Below, in pieces: positions 24,326-30,451 of a stretch of 30,451 bases of DNA; within the stretch, counting starts at the first letter, position 1; every line of letters starts with the position of its first letter. Under the pieces are notes generated by a model, which did not search any database, was not told where the DNA came from, and saw only the letters and a program-made list of their open reading frames with translations. Location: assembly GCA_964487555.1 (NCBI GenBank), contig CAZART010000064.1:1-30451 (forward strand), read 5' to 3'. The DNA is from CAZART01 sp964487555. Its GTDB lineage: Bacteria; Bacteroidota; Rhodothermia; Rhodothermales; VXPQ01. Position numbers and translations under genes: made by a program.

Positions 24326-24883
24326 TCATACGCCCGCTGCCCGGTACGGCTCGAGCATCTTTCGGAGCTTCTCGTTGGCGCGGCTGAGCCGTGACAACAC
24401 CGTGCCGTAAGCGATGCCGAGGATATCCGCCGTCTCTTCGGTTGAGTATTCCCGGATCATGCGCAGCACCACGACGGCGCGGTATTTCTCGGGCAGCTCG
24501 CCGATGGCGCTTCGAACGATCCGGCGACATTCCTTCGTCTCCGGCGATTCGGCCTCATCCGCCACGGGTTCCGGTGCTTCCTCCAGGCTGAAGAGGCGCC
24601 GGTACAGCCGCTTTCGCCTCCGAAGCACGTCGATCGATCGGTTTATGGCGATGCGGTTTAGGTAGGTGTGCAGGCGGCTCTCTTCACGAAACTCCTCGAG
24701 ACCATGGTAGAATCGTATGAAGACCTCCTGAACCACGTCGTCGACGTCTGCCGACCCTCCGAGCATGCCGGCTACGGTCAGCGAGACGGACGCTTCGTAG
24801 CGCTCGACGAGGCGGCGAAACGCGTTCTGATCGCCATCCCGTGCACGCGAAAGAAGCTCGCTGTCCGTGGCCGGATCGATCAC
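24326..24883 (-). CDS. ECF-type RNA polymerase sigma factor
   Basis: A 185-residue group 4 sigma factor. Region 2 spans about 20-90 (AFRRLVERYEASV, DVDDVVQEVFIRFYHGLEEF, LHTYLNRIAINRSIDVLRRR). Region 4 spans about 125-178 (ELPEKYRAVVVLRMIREYST, ADILGIAYGTVLSRLSRANEK). Regions 1.1 and 3 are missing, as usual for ECF factors. It is followed by an anti-sigma-like gene and a Spy-like gene, and preceded by an LTxxQ lipoprotein gene on the same strand, which suggests control of an envelope or metal stress response. A four-copy 15-bp repeat lies 27-87 bp upstream of its start, where a promoter or operator would be. Confidence 0.95.
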   Translation of the reverse strand: MIDPATDSELLSRARDGDQNAFRRLVERYEASVSLTVAGMLGGSADVDDVVQEVFIRFYHGLEEFREESRLHTYLNRIAINRSIDVLRRRKRLYRRLFSLEEAPEPVADEAESPETKECRRIVRSAIGELPEKYRAVVVLRMIREYSTEETADILGIAYGTVLSRLSRANEKLRKMLEPYRAAGV

Positions 24884-24910
24884 GCTGCTCTCTTACCCGT
24901 TGCTTCCCGG

Positions 24911-24970
24911 TCGGTGACCGCCCTATCGGTGACCGCCCTATCGGTGACTGCCCTATCGGTGACCGCCGAA
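24911..24970. repeat. Four tandem 15-bp repeats upstream of the sigma gene, overlapping the lipoprotein stop codon
   Basis: Units TCGGTGACCGCCCTA at 24911 and 24926, TCGGTGACTGCCCTA at 24941 and TCGGTGACCGCCGAA at 24956 are contiguous. On the minus strand each unit begins at or near the coding bases for Gly-His-Arg and the TAG that end the lipoprotein, so the gene's tail has been copied in tandem just after itself. Each unit contains the near-palindrome CGGTGACCG. It may be a simple duplication or an operator array for the sigma operon. Confidence 0.85.
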
Positions 24971-25936
24971 GGACGGATCGCCGTGCGAATCACCGTGCGG
25001 GCCCCCAAGGCGCGCGTTGATTCGCTTCATGCGCAGCACCAACGCATGGTGAATCTGGATGGTCTCGAGCTGTTCTGGCGTCAGGACGGTGGCGAGGTTT
25101 TCCAGAAAGCGCTCGTGCAGGTCTGCGAGGGCCTCTCGAATCGCTTCCCGATCGAGCTCGCCGGTGCGTGCCTCTTCGATATATGCTTGCACCGCCTCGC
25201 GATGGGTTGCAAATAGATCCCGGACGCCCGCTTGCTGATCCGCATCGAGGTCGAGCGCATCCACCATCGCGGCCCAGATCTGCGCACCGACCGCGTCCTC
25301 AACGGCATGCCGGCCGGGACCGCCGTGATCCTCTCTCCACTCCTGGCGCAGCTCTTCGAGTTGCTGCCGCTGTTCGTCCGTCAAAAGCGCATCGACCGCT
25401 GACTTCAGCGCGTCGCGAAGATCACGCGCCTGCTCACGAAACGACGAGGCATCGATAGCATCGTCTCGTCTTTCCGCCAGAAGAGCCTTCATCTCCTCGC
25501 GAAACGTCGCATGGAGGCTTTTCACCTCGGCCAGCTGGTCCTCCGTCAGCACCGATTGGAGCGCCTTAAGCCGCGGATGCTCACCTCGCGTATGAAATCC
25601 GCGACGTCCGCCCGGCCGGTGGCCGACGAAACCGTTTGAAGCGAGCTGAAAAAGCCTCGTTTTCTGGTGATCGGTAAGTGATTCCTGGAGATCCGCAGCG
25701 ATGTACCAGAGAGAACCGGGCTCCCTGTGACGGTGCTCGGCGAGCGCCGCTCGCATTCCGTCGGCGGCCTCGCTGTCCAGGCTGAGGTCCGACGATAAAC
25801 TTGTGGCCAGAAGGCTAAGCTCGGACTCCGCAATATCGTCTTCTGTGGCTGCGAGATTACTCTCACATCCTGTAGCCAGAAGAGCAACCATGAGGAATCC
25901 ACCCATCCGAAGTACAAAAGGTCTCGTCCGTTTCAT
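24953..25936 (-). CDS. Lipoprotein with five LTxxQ-type motifs (Spy/CpxP-like)
   Basis: The 327-residue product has a lipoprotein signal with lipobox LLATGC (Cys24). It then shows LTDHQ (87-91), LTEDQ (130-134), LTDEQ (185-189), LDADQ (230-234) and LTPEQ (285-289), spaced about 43-55 residues apart, in long helices such as FREQARDLRDALKSAVDALL. The LTxxQ motif marks the Spy/CpxP family of periplasmic chaperones and stress sensors, but those carry only two copies in about 160 residues; this protein looks like a doubled or tripled version. His-rich stretches (GHRPGGRRGFHTRGEH; GGPHGDSHGDPSFGGHR) could bind metal. It is upstream of the ECF sigma gene on the same strand and probably belongs to its regulon or operon. 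Confidence 0.85.
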   Translation of the reverse strand: MKRTRPFVLRMGGFLMVALLATGCESNLAATEDDIAESELSLLATSLSSDLSLDSEAADGMRAALAEHRHREPGSLWYIAADLQESLTDHQKTRLFQLASNGFVGHRPGGRRGFHTRGEHPRLKALQSVLTEDQLAEVKSLHATFREEMKALLAERRDDAIDASSFREQARDLRDALKSAVDALLTDEQRQQLEELRQEWREDHGGPGRHAVEDAVGAQIWAAMVDALDLDADQQAGVRDLFATHREAVQAYIEEARTGELDREAIREALADLHERFLENLATVLTPEQLETIQIHHALVLRMKRINARLGGPHGDSHGDPSFGGHR

Positions 25937-26353
25937 AGCGGTACTCGGTTCATGTGTTATTTAGGGACATGTGCGCCGGCTTCCCGGCTTCTGATGAACG
26001 CTTACATCCCTATAGACGAGCGCCGACTGGAAGACATTCCATAATCGCGCAAAACCAATTCACGCCGAACCGGCGCCTCGGCATTCAGGCCGATCGTTTG
26101 GCCGCTGCGTACTATCGGCTGGTTTTCGCTCAAACACATGCGCGTAAATTATGGCCTAAATTCGCTGCACCATCGGTTTAGACTCCCCACATTACTTTCT
26201 GGCACGTCGATTGATTAAGCCATCGCTACTTCATCCCCATTCCCGAGCGTCGTCGCAGCTCGCGCTCACCCCGTGAACTCGTCCGCGTACGCCGTACGGG
26301 CGCATCTCCGGCACAGCGGCCGGGCATGCCGAACAACATATTTAGGAGGAATT
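25937..26353. other. Divergent intergenic region between LTxxQ lipoprotein and cohesin/dockerin protein genes
   Basis: The 417-bp spacer should hold divergent promoters. An AT-richer patch lies at about 26145-26225. No clear TAnnTTTG element, RNA gene or strong hairpin could be identified. An AGGAGG four bases before the ATG at 26354 is one of the few strong Shine-Dalgarno sites in the window. Confidence 0.5.
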
Positions 26354-27724
26354 ATGTACGAAGACAAACCACGTGGAGGAAAGAAATTCCTGACGATTCT
26401 GGTAGGATTGATCTTCGCCGCGCTGGCGACAGGCTCCGCTACAGCTCAGGTTGACAACCCCACACTAAGCTTTACTACCAGCGAATCCGAAACTACGACG
26501 GGATCCGCCGCCATACCGCTCATCCTTGAGATTCCTGGGGGAAGCTTTGTCAGCGCTCTCCAGTTCGACGTCGAAACCGACAATGTGACGCTGGTCTCCA
26601 TCACGGCGAGCGACGACCTCGACGACTTCGTCGTGGACAGCCGAACGATCGCCTCCGGCGCCACCCGCGTGATCGCTTATGCCGAAAGCGGAAAGCTCAC
26701 GCCGAAGACGTACGATGATCTCTTTACGATCAACGTTTCCACGACGGGTGAGGGCACGGTCAGCATCTCCAATGTGATTGGCGCGGAAGATAGCGACTTC
26801 GGTCAGGATGCGAACGTGCAGCTGGGAACGGCGAGCCACGAGCTGACGCTCGCGCTCGCAGGTGATGCCAACGGAGATTATCAGGTTGACCTGGCCGACG
26901 TGGCTCAGGAAATCGATGCCGTCTACGACGGGAGCGAGCCTGGATCGGACCTTTACCCCTGGGGAAATCCCGACGGCCAGATTGACGTCCGAGATCTGCT
27001 CATTCTAGTACGGGCCGTCCTCGCGGGCGAGTGGCCGGACGGCAGTCCCCTTAATGCGGCCGCGGCCGGCAAGACCGCTTCCGGATCAGAATACGCAGCG
27101 ACGACGACGGCTTCCGAAAGCGGCCGCATCGATCTTTTGGGCGGCAGCCTGAACATTGAAACATCAGTGCCTATCAAGGTGCTCATGGTCATGCTGCACG
27201 GCGCTGCCGACATCGACTTTGAGGCCAACGCGGCGTTCGACGGAACGGTAATGAGAGGCATACACACGGCGAGCGGCGCACTACGGGTGATGTTTTATCG
27301 ACTGGATGGGGGCCCGCTAGCCTTTGAGGAGGGCACGTTGGGGAGGGTGACCGGCGGCATGCGCCGCCTGGAGGCCGAGGCGGTATCTGCGGAAGGCCTG
27401 ATGATTCCCATCGAATCCGGCATGACTTCCGTGGGTGCGGACCACGATCATGAGCTGCCAGAAAGCGTCGTCCTCACGCAAAACTATCCAAATCCATTTA
27501 ATCCGACCTCGCAGTTCGAGTTGGTATTACCCGAGACGCAGCAGGTCGAGGTCGCGGTGTTCAACCTCTTCGGCCAGCGCGTTGCCACGCTTCATAGCGG
27601 CGTTCTTGCGGCCGGGACGCAAACGTTTCGAGTCGACGGCGCCGGCCTTAGCAGCGGCCAGTATTTCTATCGTGCGCAGGGCCGGGATTTTCACGCATGG
27701 CGAACGATGACGCTCATGAAGTAG
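26354..27724 (+). CDS. Exported protein with cohesin-like domain, dockerin-like domain and T9SS sorting tail
   Basis: The start at 26354 follows AGGAGG by four bases, and a signal peptide ends near SATAQ (32). Residues about 36-160 form a beta-rich domain with the cohesin-like sequence pattern (LSFTTSESETTTGSAAIPLI, FVSALQFDVETDNVTLVSI). Residues about 170-224 hold two dockerin-type calcium loops: GDANGDYQVDLADVAQEID and GNPDGQIDVRDLLILVRAVL. A second beta domain (about 258-350) is followed by a T9SS sorting domain at about 373-456 (LTQNYPNPFNPTSQFELVL, SSGQYFYRAQG). The protein should be secreted and attached at the cell surface. Having both cohesin- and dockerin-like parts suggests self-association or assembly with other surface proteins; this is inference, and many such Bacteroidota proteins are of unknown function. 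Confidence 0.83.
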   Translation: MYEDKPRGGKKFLTILVGLIFAALATGSATAQVDNPTLSFTTSESETTTGSAAIPLILEIPGGSFVSALQFDVETDNVTLVSITASDDLDDFVVDSRTIASGATRVIAYAESGKLTPKTYDDLFTINVSTTGEGTVSISNVIGAEDSDFGQDANVQLGTASHELTLALAGDANGDYQVDLADVAQEIDAVYDGSEPGSDLYPWGNPDGQIDVRDLLILVRAVLAGEWPDGSPLNAAAAGKTASGSEYAATTTASESGRIDLLGGSLNIETSVPIKVLMVMLHGAADIDFEANAAFDGTVMRGIHTASGALRVMFYRLDGGPLAFEEGTLGRVTGGMRRLEAEAVSAEGLMIPIESGMTSVGADHDHELPESVVLTQNYPNPFNPTSQFELVLPETQQVEVAVFNLFGQRVATLHSGVLAAGTQTFRVDGAGLSSGQYFYRAQGRDFHAWRTMTLMK

Positions 27725-27747
27725 TGCGGCCCGTGATGCGCGAAAGC

Positions 27748-27775
27748 GGGCGAAGCACTTCGATGCCCTGTTTTT
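27748..27775 (+). terminator. Intrinsic terminator after the cohesin/dockerin gene
   Basis: GGGC-GAAG-CA-CTTC-GAT-GCCC folds into a stem with a small bulge (27748-27768) and is followed by TGTTTTT. It starts 24 bp after the stop codon, a normal position for a rho-independent terminator. Confidence 0.6.
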
Positions 27776-28193
27776 CGGCCGGGCGCTAATCGACTCTTCG
27801 GACCCTCGTCCGCAACGAGCGCTCGGCTGCGCCAGGTTGGCACAAGTCGGACAATTCATGGCGCAAAAGCGACATTCCAGTGCCTCCATAGAGCTATTGC
27901 GCCGACGAGGACGCTGGTCTACGTTGCGAGGTGTGTTACAGGCGCATGTAGTCCGCGGCAGGATGGCTAGAGAAGTGCCGTCTCTAACGAACTCATTTCT
28001 GTCTAGCATTTCTTGCGTGCGGTGGCTTGCAGCAGCAGCTATCCGCCATGTTTCACAGTTGTTGTTGGGAAGGTGTAGAGCTTCGATCTCCGCTGCAGTT
28101 CTACTCGGTAGCCAGGTAGGAGCACGTACCGCATTCGTATTCACTTTTCTATTTCAATTAGCGCATTCAGGCGAGGCCTGGAGAGAGGGTTCT
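27776..28193. other. Intergenic region upstream of the PKD lipoprotein gene
   Basis: The roughly 418-bp spacer shows no recognisable gene. The downstream frame is open back to 27837, but the translation there is basic and Cys/Arg-rich without domain character. An AT-richer patch (about 28100-28165) may contain the promoter. No strong repeat is seen. Confidence 0.5.
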
Positions 28194-29492
28194 ATGTTCT
28201 GTTCGAAACGGCGCGATGTGCTCGCCTTAGCGAGGCAACGGCAAGGCAAGAGACCCATTACCGCCTCAAGTGCGGCCCTCGGAATCAACCCTATCTCGTC
28301 TGCCAGACGCAGTGGCGGGCTGCTTTTCGCCGCACTGCTCGTTTTTGCCGGCTGCACGGATTCATCCAACCCCGTTGGCGGCGAAGCCGCATCGCCGGAG
28401 GTTGAGCACGAGGCCCTCGGCTTTCTTGCCGGATCGATCTCCAGGATCGACAAATCGAATTCGTCGGAGCGTCCGAGCTCCAGCGCGGCCAAGACCGGCG
28501 GCGATGTGGTCCTATACACCTTCGACGATCTGCCCGATGAGTGCGGTTTCAATCAGATTTTTCCGGCCACCTATCAGGATCTGACGTTTTCAGATTCTCG
28601 GCTCATCTCCGTATGCATCGTCAGCGGCGACAAACTGCTGACCCCGGGATCGCAGAGCGCCTTCGACGCCGGCGAGCAGCTTCGAAATCTAATTACCCTT
28701 CCGAGGCCCGCCACGGAGGTCTCGATCTGGTACCAGGGATTCCATCGATCGGGGGACAGAAGCTTCGCCGCCTACGACGCGGCCGGTAGTGAGATTGACC
28801 GCGCGTCCTCAACGTCGTCCAGTTCAGGCTGGATGACTGTAACCGGCGATATTCATCAGGTTGCGATCATAGAGCTCCAGAATCAGACATACTGGGACGA
28901 TCTGACCGTCACCTATTGCACCGATGACAATGAAGCACCGGTGGCGGACGCGGGCGTCGACCAGCAGCTCATCGTAACGGAAACGGCAACGCTGGATGGA
29001 TCGGCATCGAGTGATGCAGACGGCGACGTGCTCAGTTATGCGTGGACGTGGGTGGCCGTCCCCGGCGGCAGCGGTGCCGCATTCTCCGATCCCTCGTCCG
29101 CCGTCACGACGTTTACGGCCGATCTGCCGGGGATCTACACGGCGCAGCTCATCGTGAATGACGGCACCGTCGATAGCGATCCTGACGAAGTCACGATCGA
29201 GGTCTTATCGATAGCCGATGCAATTTCGGATCTCCGGCAGGAGATAACGGCCCTGAAATCGGACGGATTTCTGAACAAGGGACAGGCGAATTCGCTTCAG
29301 AAAAAGGTGGACTTTGTCCGGAAGAAGCTAGGAAAGAAGCCGCATGTGGCGGTAAATAAGTTGAACGCGTTCGCGAATCAGGTTGCCGGATTCGTTCGGA
29401 GCGGCGTTTTGAGCGACGAGCAGGGCGGTGCGCTCATCGCCTTCGCCCGCCGCTTGATCGCGGCGATCGAGAGCGAGGCCGGTCTGGCCTAG
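28194..29492 (+). CDS. Lipoprotein with PKD domain and C-terminal FIMAH-like helical domain
   Basis: From ATG 28194 (purine-rich GAGAGAGGG just upstream) the 432-residue protein has lipobox LLVFAGC with Cys54, after an unusually long N-terminal region of about 40 residues; the true start could be a later alternative codon. Residues about 104-242 are a beta-sandwich (VVLYTFDDLPDECGFN, VSIWYQGFHRSGDRSFAAYD, YWDDLTVTYC), similar in style to secreted jelly-roll domains. Residues 247-337 are a PKD domain (APVADAGVDQQLIV, LDGSASSDADGDVLSYAWTW, YTAQLIVNDGTVDSDPDEVT). Residues about 345-428 are helical (LKSDGFLNKGQANSLQKKVD, LNAFANQVAGFVRSGVLSDE) and match the FIMAH type often found at the end of secreted proteins. 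Function unknown; probable surface glycan or protein binding. Confidence 0.8.
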   Translation: MFCSKRRDVLALARQRQGKRPITASSAALGINPISSARRSGGLLFAALLVFAGCTDSSNPVGGEAASPEVEHEALGFLAGSISRIDKSNSSERPSSSAAKTGGDVVLYTFDDLPDECGFNQIFPATYQDLTFSDSRLISVCIVSGDKLLTPGSQSAFDAGEQLRNLITLPRPATEVSIWYQGFHRSGDRSFAAYDAAGSEIDRASSTSSSSGWMTVTGDIHQVAIIELQNQTYWDDLTVTYCTDDNEAPVADAGVDQQLIVTETATLDGSASSDADGDVLSYAWTWVAVPGGSGAAFSDPSSAVTTFTADLPGIYTAQLIVNDGTVDSDPDEVTIEVLSIADAISDLRQEITALKSDGFLNKGQANSLQKKVDFVRKKLGKKPHVAVNKLNAFANQVAGFVRSGVLSDEQGGALIAFARRLIAAIESEAGLA

Positions 29493-29689
29493 CCGGTGCA
29501 CGTCCATTCGAAGGGTGACATATTGTGACCCGGCACGCAGCCGGTGACCTGCGGCCGTCCTAAATCGGCCGTACTATCTGCCGACGTTTTATCGAGAGGT
29601 AGCGTGACGATGAAGGGCGGGCCTGCGGCGGCTTTCGTCTCCACCGCCGGCGTACCGCCATGTCCTCGCATGACGATGTCGTAGCTCAT
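29489..29689 (-). pseudogene. Remnant of a histidine kinase C-terminus
   Basis: The first 32 codons from ATG 29689 give MSYDIVMRGHGGTPAVETKA and then AAGPPFIVTLPL. This is the closing part of HATPase domains, where LSYDIV.KGHGGTL.VET..G.GT.F...LP is standard. The rest of the kinase is absent: upstream in frame there is no G1/F/G2 box sequence, and the tail after LPL reads through unrelated bases into the end of the neighbouring lipoprotein gene. Substitution of PP for the usual GTT/GTF before FIV fits decay. It is taken as a fragment left by deletion or recombination. Confidence 0.6.
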
Positions 29690-29728
29690 CGCGACGCGAC
29701 ACGGCGAGGAGTTCGGGTTTCGGACATC

Positions 29729-29968
29729 TTACTTGCTCGGAGCCGACGTCAAATTTGCTACAAAGGATTCAACGATGTGCAAACTGAGCTTCCTGGCCTC
29801 AGCGCACCGACGTCGAAGCCGTTCCAGCTCTGCTTTCTCATGGATTGTTCGGCGAGCGGCCAATGCCCTGTCGATCTCACGAATCGAAACGTCATGTAGG
29901 CGGGCCGTTTCCATGAGCGCCTGGTGGATACGCTTGAACTTTGGCAAATCGGCATAGACACGAGGCAT
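29729..29968 (-). CDS. Small hypothetical protein (79 residues), highly charged and helical
   Basis: An ATG at 29968 opens 79 codons whose translation is almost entirely helical and basic (FKRIHQALMETARLHDVSIR, LERLRRRCAEARKL). I do not recognise the family. An inverted repeat (29997-30018) and a TATGAT -10-like hexamer (30028-30023 on the minus strand) lie upstream, and the frame is closed by a TGA shortly before the start, so a small stand-alone gene is possible. No Shine-Dalgarno is visible. It lies in a gene-poor tract between a kinase remnant and a tRNA, so decay of a longer gene is an alternative. Confidence 0.4.
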   Translation of the reverse strand: MPRVYADLPKFKRIHQALMETARLHDVSIREIDRALAARRTIHEKAELERLRRRCAEARKLSLHIVESFVANLTSAPSK

Positions 29969-29996
29969 GGTCGTCGTCGGGTAGATTCGTTTCTTT

Positions 29997-30018
29997 CAGT
30001 TTGATCAAATCGAAACTG
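29997..30018. promoter_or_regulatory. Inverted repeat upstream of the 79-residue ORF
   Basis: CAGTTT (29997-30002) and AAACTG (30013-30018) are perfect 6-bp arms around 10 bp, next to the 10-bp palindrome TTTGATCAAA (30000-30009). With a TATGAT hexamer at 30028-30023 (minus strand) this resembles a regulated promoter for the small ORF. Confidence 0.3.
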
Positions 30019-30186
30019 ACCTATCATAATAGTCGCGCCGGCAATTGCTTGCCACCATGTCCGTCGCACGCCTCGGAAGTCTTCGTCGATAGCCACGGAG
30101 AGATCCGGAACCTTGATGATGCGCTCGTAGAAAAGATTACGGCCGCTGCGCGCCTCTTCGAGGTCCTGCAGCACGTCTTAAATGCG

Positions 30187-30237
30187 CGGAAATGTAGCAG
30201 GGTGATGTGAAATGCGGAAATGTAGCAGGATGATGTG
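30187..30237. repeat. Two near-identical 23-bp direct repeats
   Basis: CGGAAATGTAGCAGG-(G/A)-TGATGTG occurs at 30187-30209 and again at 30215-30237 with one mismatch. Short AAATGCG or GAAATG flanks are also shared. Origin unknown; it could be a tandem duplication or a trace of a mobile element end. Confidence 0.75.
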
Positions 30238-30365
30238 GAGGCTAGCTCGGACCTGCCTGGTTCGATCGCCGCGTAAAAGATCGTATTCGACGGCGAGCGC
30301 GTCCGAACCCGTTCGGGTCGGTTGCAACGTCGCTTTTTGGGCAGGAAGCGCAGAAAATGTTGAAA

Positions 30366-30387
30366 GCCGACGGTGTTTAACGTCGGC
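30366..30387 (-). terminator. Intrinsic terminator downstream of the tRNA gene
   Basis: GCCGACG (30366-30372) and CGTCGGC (30381-30387) form a perfect 7-bp GC-rich stem with an 8-base loop. On the minus strand it is followed by a T-rich run (TTTCAACATTTT) and begins 9 bp after the tRNA 3' end. Confidence 0.65.
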
Positions 30388-30398
30388 GTCCTGTCAGG

Positions 30399-30451
30399 TG
30401 GGCCCGGCAGGATTCGAACCTGCGACCAATGGATTATGAGTCCACTGCTCT
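30399..30451 (-). tRNA. tRNA with CAU anticodon (probably tRNA-Ile2, possibly elongator Met), 5' part beyond window
   Basis: On the minus strand the visible part includes the 3' side of the D-stem, an anticodon stem GTGGA/TCCAT flanking the loop CTCATAA (anticodon CAT, plus-strand 30436-30438), a variable loop TGGTC, a T-arm GCAGG-TTCGAAT-CCTGC, and the acceptor strand CGGGCCC with discriminator A at 30399. The next bases are CCT, so the CCA end is not encoded. The variable-loop sequence TTGGTCG resembles E. coli tRNA-Ile2 more than elongator tRNA-Met, but the missing 5' half is needed to decide; tilS-dependent lysidine modification would apply if it is Ile2. Confidence 0.88.

Larger units (their letters stand above)
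29969..30365. other. Gene-poor tract before the tRNA
   Basis: About 400 bp without a convincing gene. On the minus strand a frame begins with GTG at 30174 (VLQDLEEARSGRNLFYERII, then KVPDLSVAIDEDFRGV) and stays open to 29758, but from about 29980 it only shadows the 79-residue ORF in another frame. The first 60 residues may be the remains of a gene or an upstream small ORF; no family is recognised. A near-exact 23-bp repeat lies at 30187-30237. Confidence 0.4.

Noticed and set aside
24668..25216. A 182-codon plus-strand frame with SVTALSVTAL repeats over the 15-bp array
   Set aside because: It is antisense to the sigma and lipoprotein genes; the peptide repeats only reflect the DNA repeat.
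27527..28144. A 205-codon minus-strand open frame downstream of the cohesin/dockerin gene
   Set aside because: It overlaps the conserved T9SS tail on the other strand and has no domain or hydrophobic pattern.

Overview
The window looks like a scaffold from a GC-rich member of the Bacteroidota/Rhodothermota group (FCB superphylum), most likely Rhodothermales-like. The grounds are C-terminal type IX secretion sorting domains of the NYPNPFNP...GVYFYRL type on two proteins, a TonB-dependent receptor with a carboxypeptidase-like N-terminal domain, a possible TAnnTTTG-type promoter, weak or absent Shine-Dalgarno sites at many genes, and an epimerase of the cellobiose 2-epimerase type. It is a draft assembly with two 100-N scaffold gaps (5689-5788 and 17690-17789). 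The second gap is flanked by the same 55 bases on both sides and is almost certainly an artefact inside one gene.

Region 1 (1-17858) is a mannan/glucomannan utilisation locus. On the minus strand, from right to left, it encodes a TonB-dependent receptor, a secreted beta-helix protein with two CBM-like modules and a T9SS tail, a sodium:solute symporter, a GH130 mannosylglucose phosphorylase, an AGE-family (cellobiose 2-epimerase-like) epimerase, then after a repeat-filled gap an aldo-keto reductase, a GH26 lipoprotein mannanase, a sialate-O-acetylesterase-type esterase and a GH5-like glycosidase cut by the left edge. A ROK-family regulator is transcribed divergently from the receptor, and the AT-rich space between them holds promoter-like and operator-like sequences. 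The inferred flow is: surface or periplasmic mannanases and esterase trim acetylated mannan, oligosaccharides cross the outer membrane through the receptor, the symporter brings small sugars in, and the epimerase and phosphorylase convert mannobiose via mannosylglucose to mannose 1-phosphate and glucose. No SusD is present.

Region 2 (17859-23157) holds release factor 3 (prfC), an M48 lipoprotein protease, a VOC/glyoxalase-fold protein, a DoxX membrane protein and a secreted seven-repeat FG-GAP beta-propeller.

Region 3 (23388-25936, minus strand) is an envelope-stress-like module: an LTxxQ-repeat lipoprotein, an ECF sigma factor, a membrane anti-sigma-like protein and a membrane-anchored Spy/CpxP-like protein overlapping it by 4 bp. 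A four-copy 15-bp repeat sits upstream of the sigma gene and covers the stop codon of the lipoprotein gene.

Region 4 (26354-29492, plus strand) encodes two exported modular proteins: one with a cohesin-like domain, a dockerin-like domain and a T9SS tail, and a lipoprotein with a PKD domain and a FIMAH-like helical tail. Region 5 (29493-30451) is gene-poor, with a histidine-kinase tail remnant, a small unknown ORF, short repeats, and the 3' part of a CAU-anticodon tRNA with its terminator.
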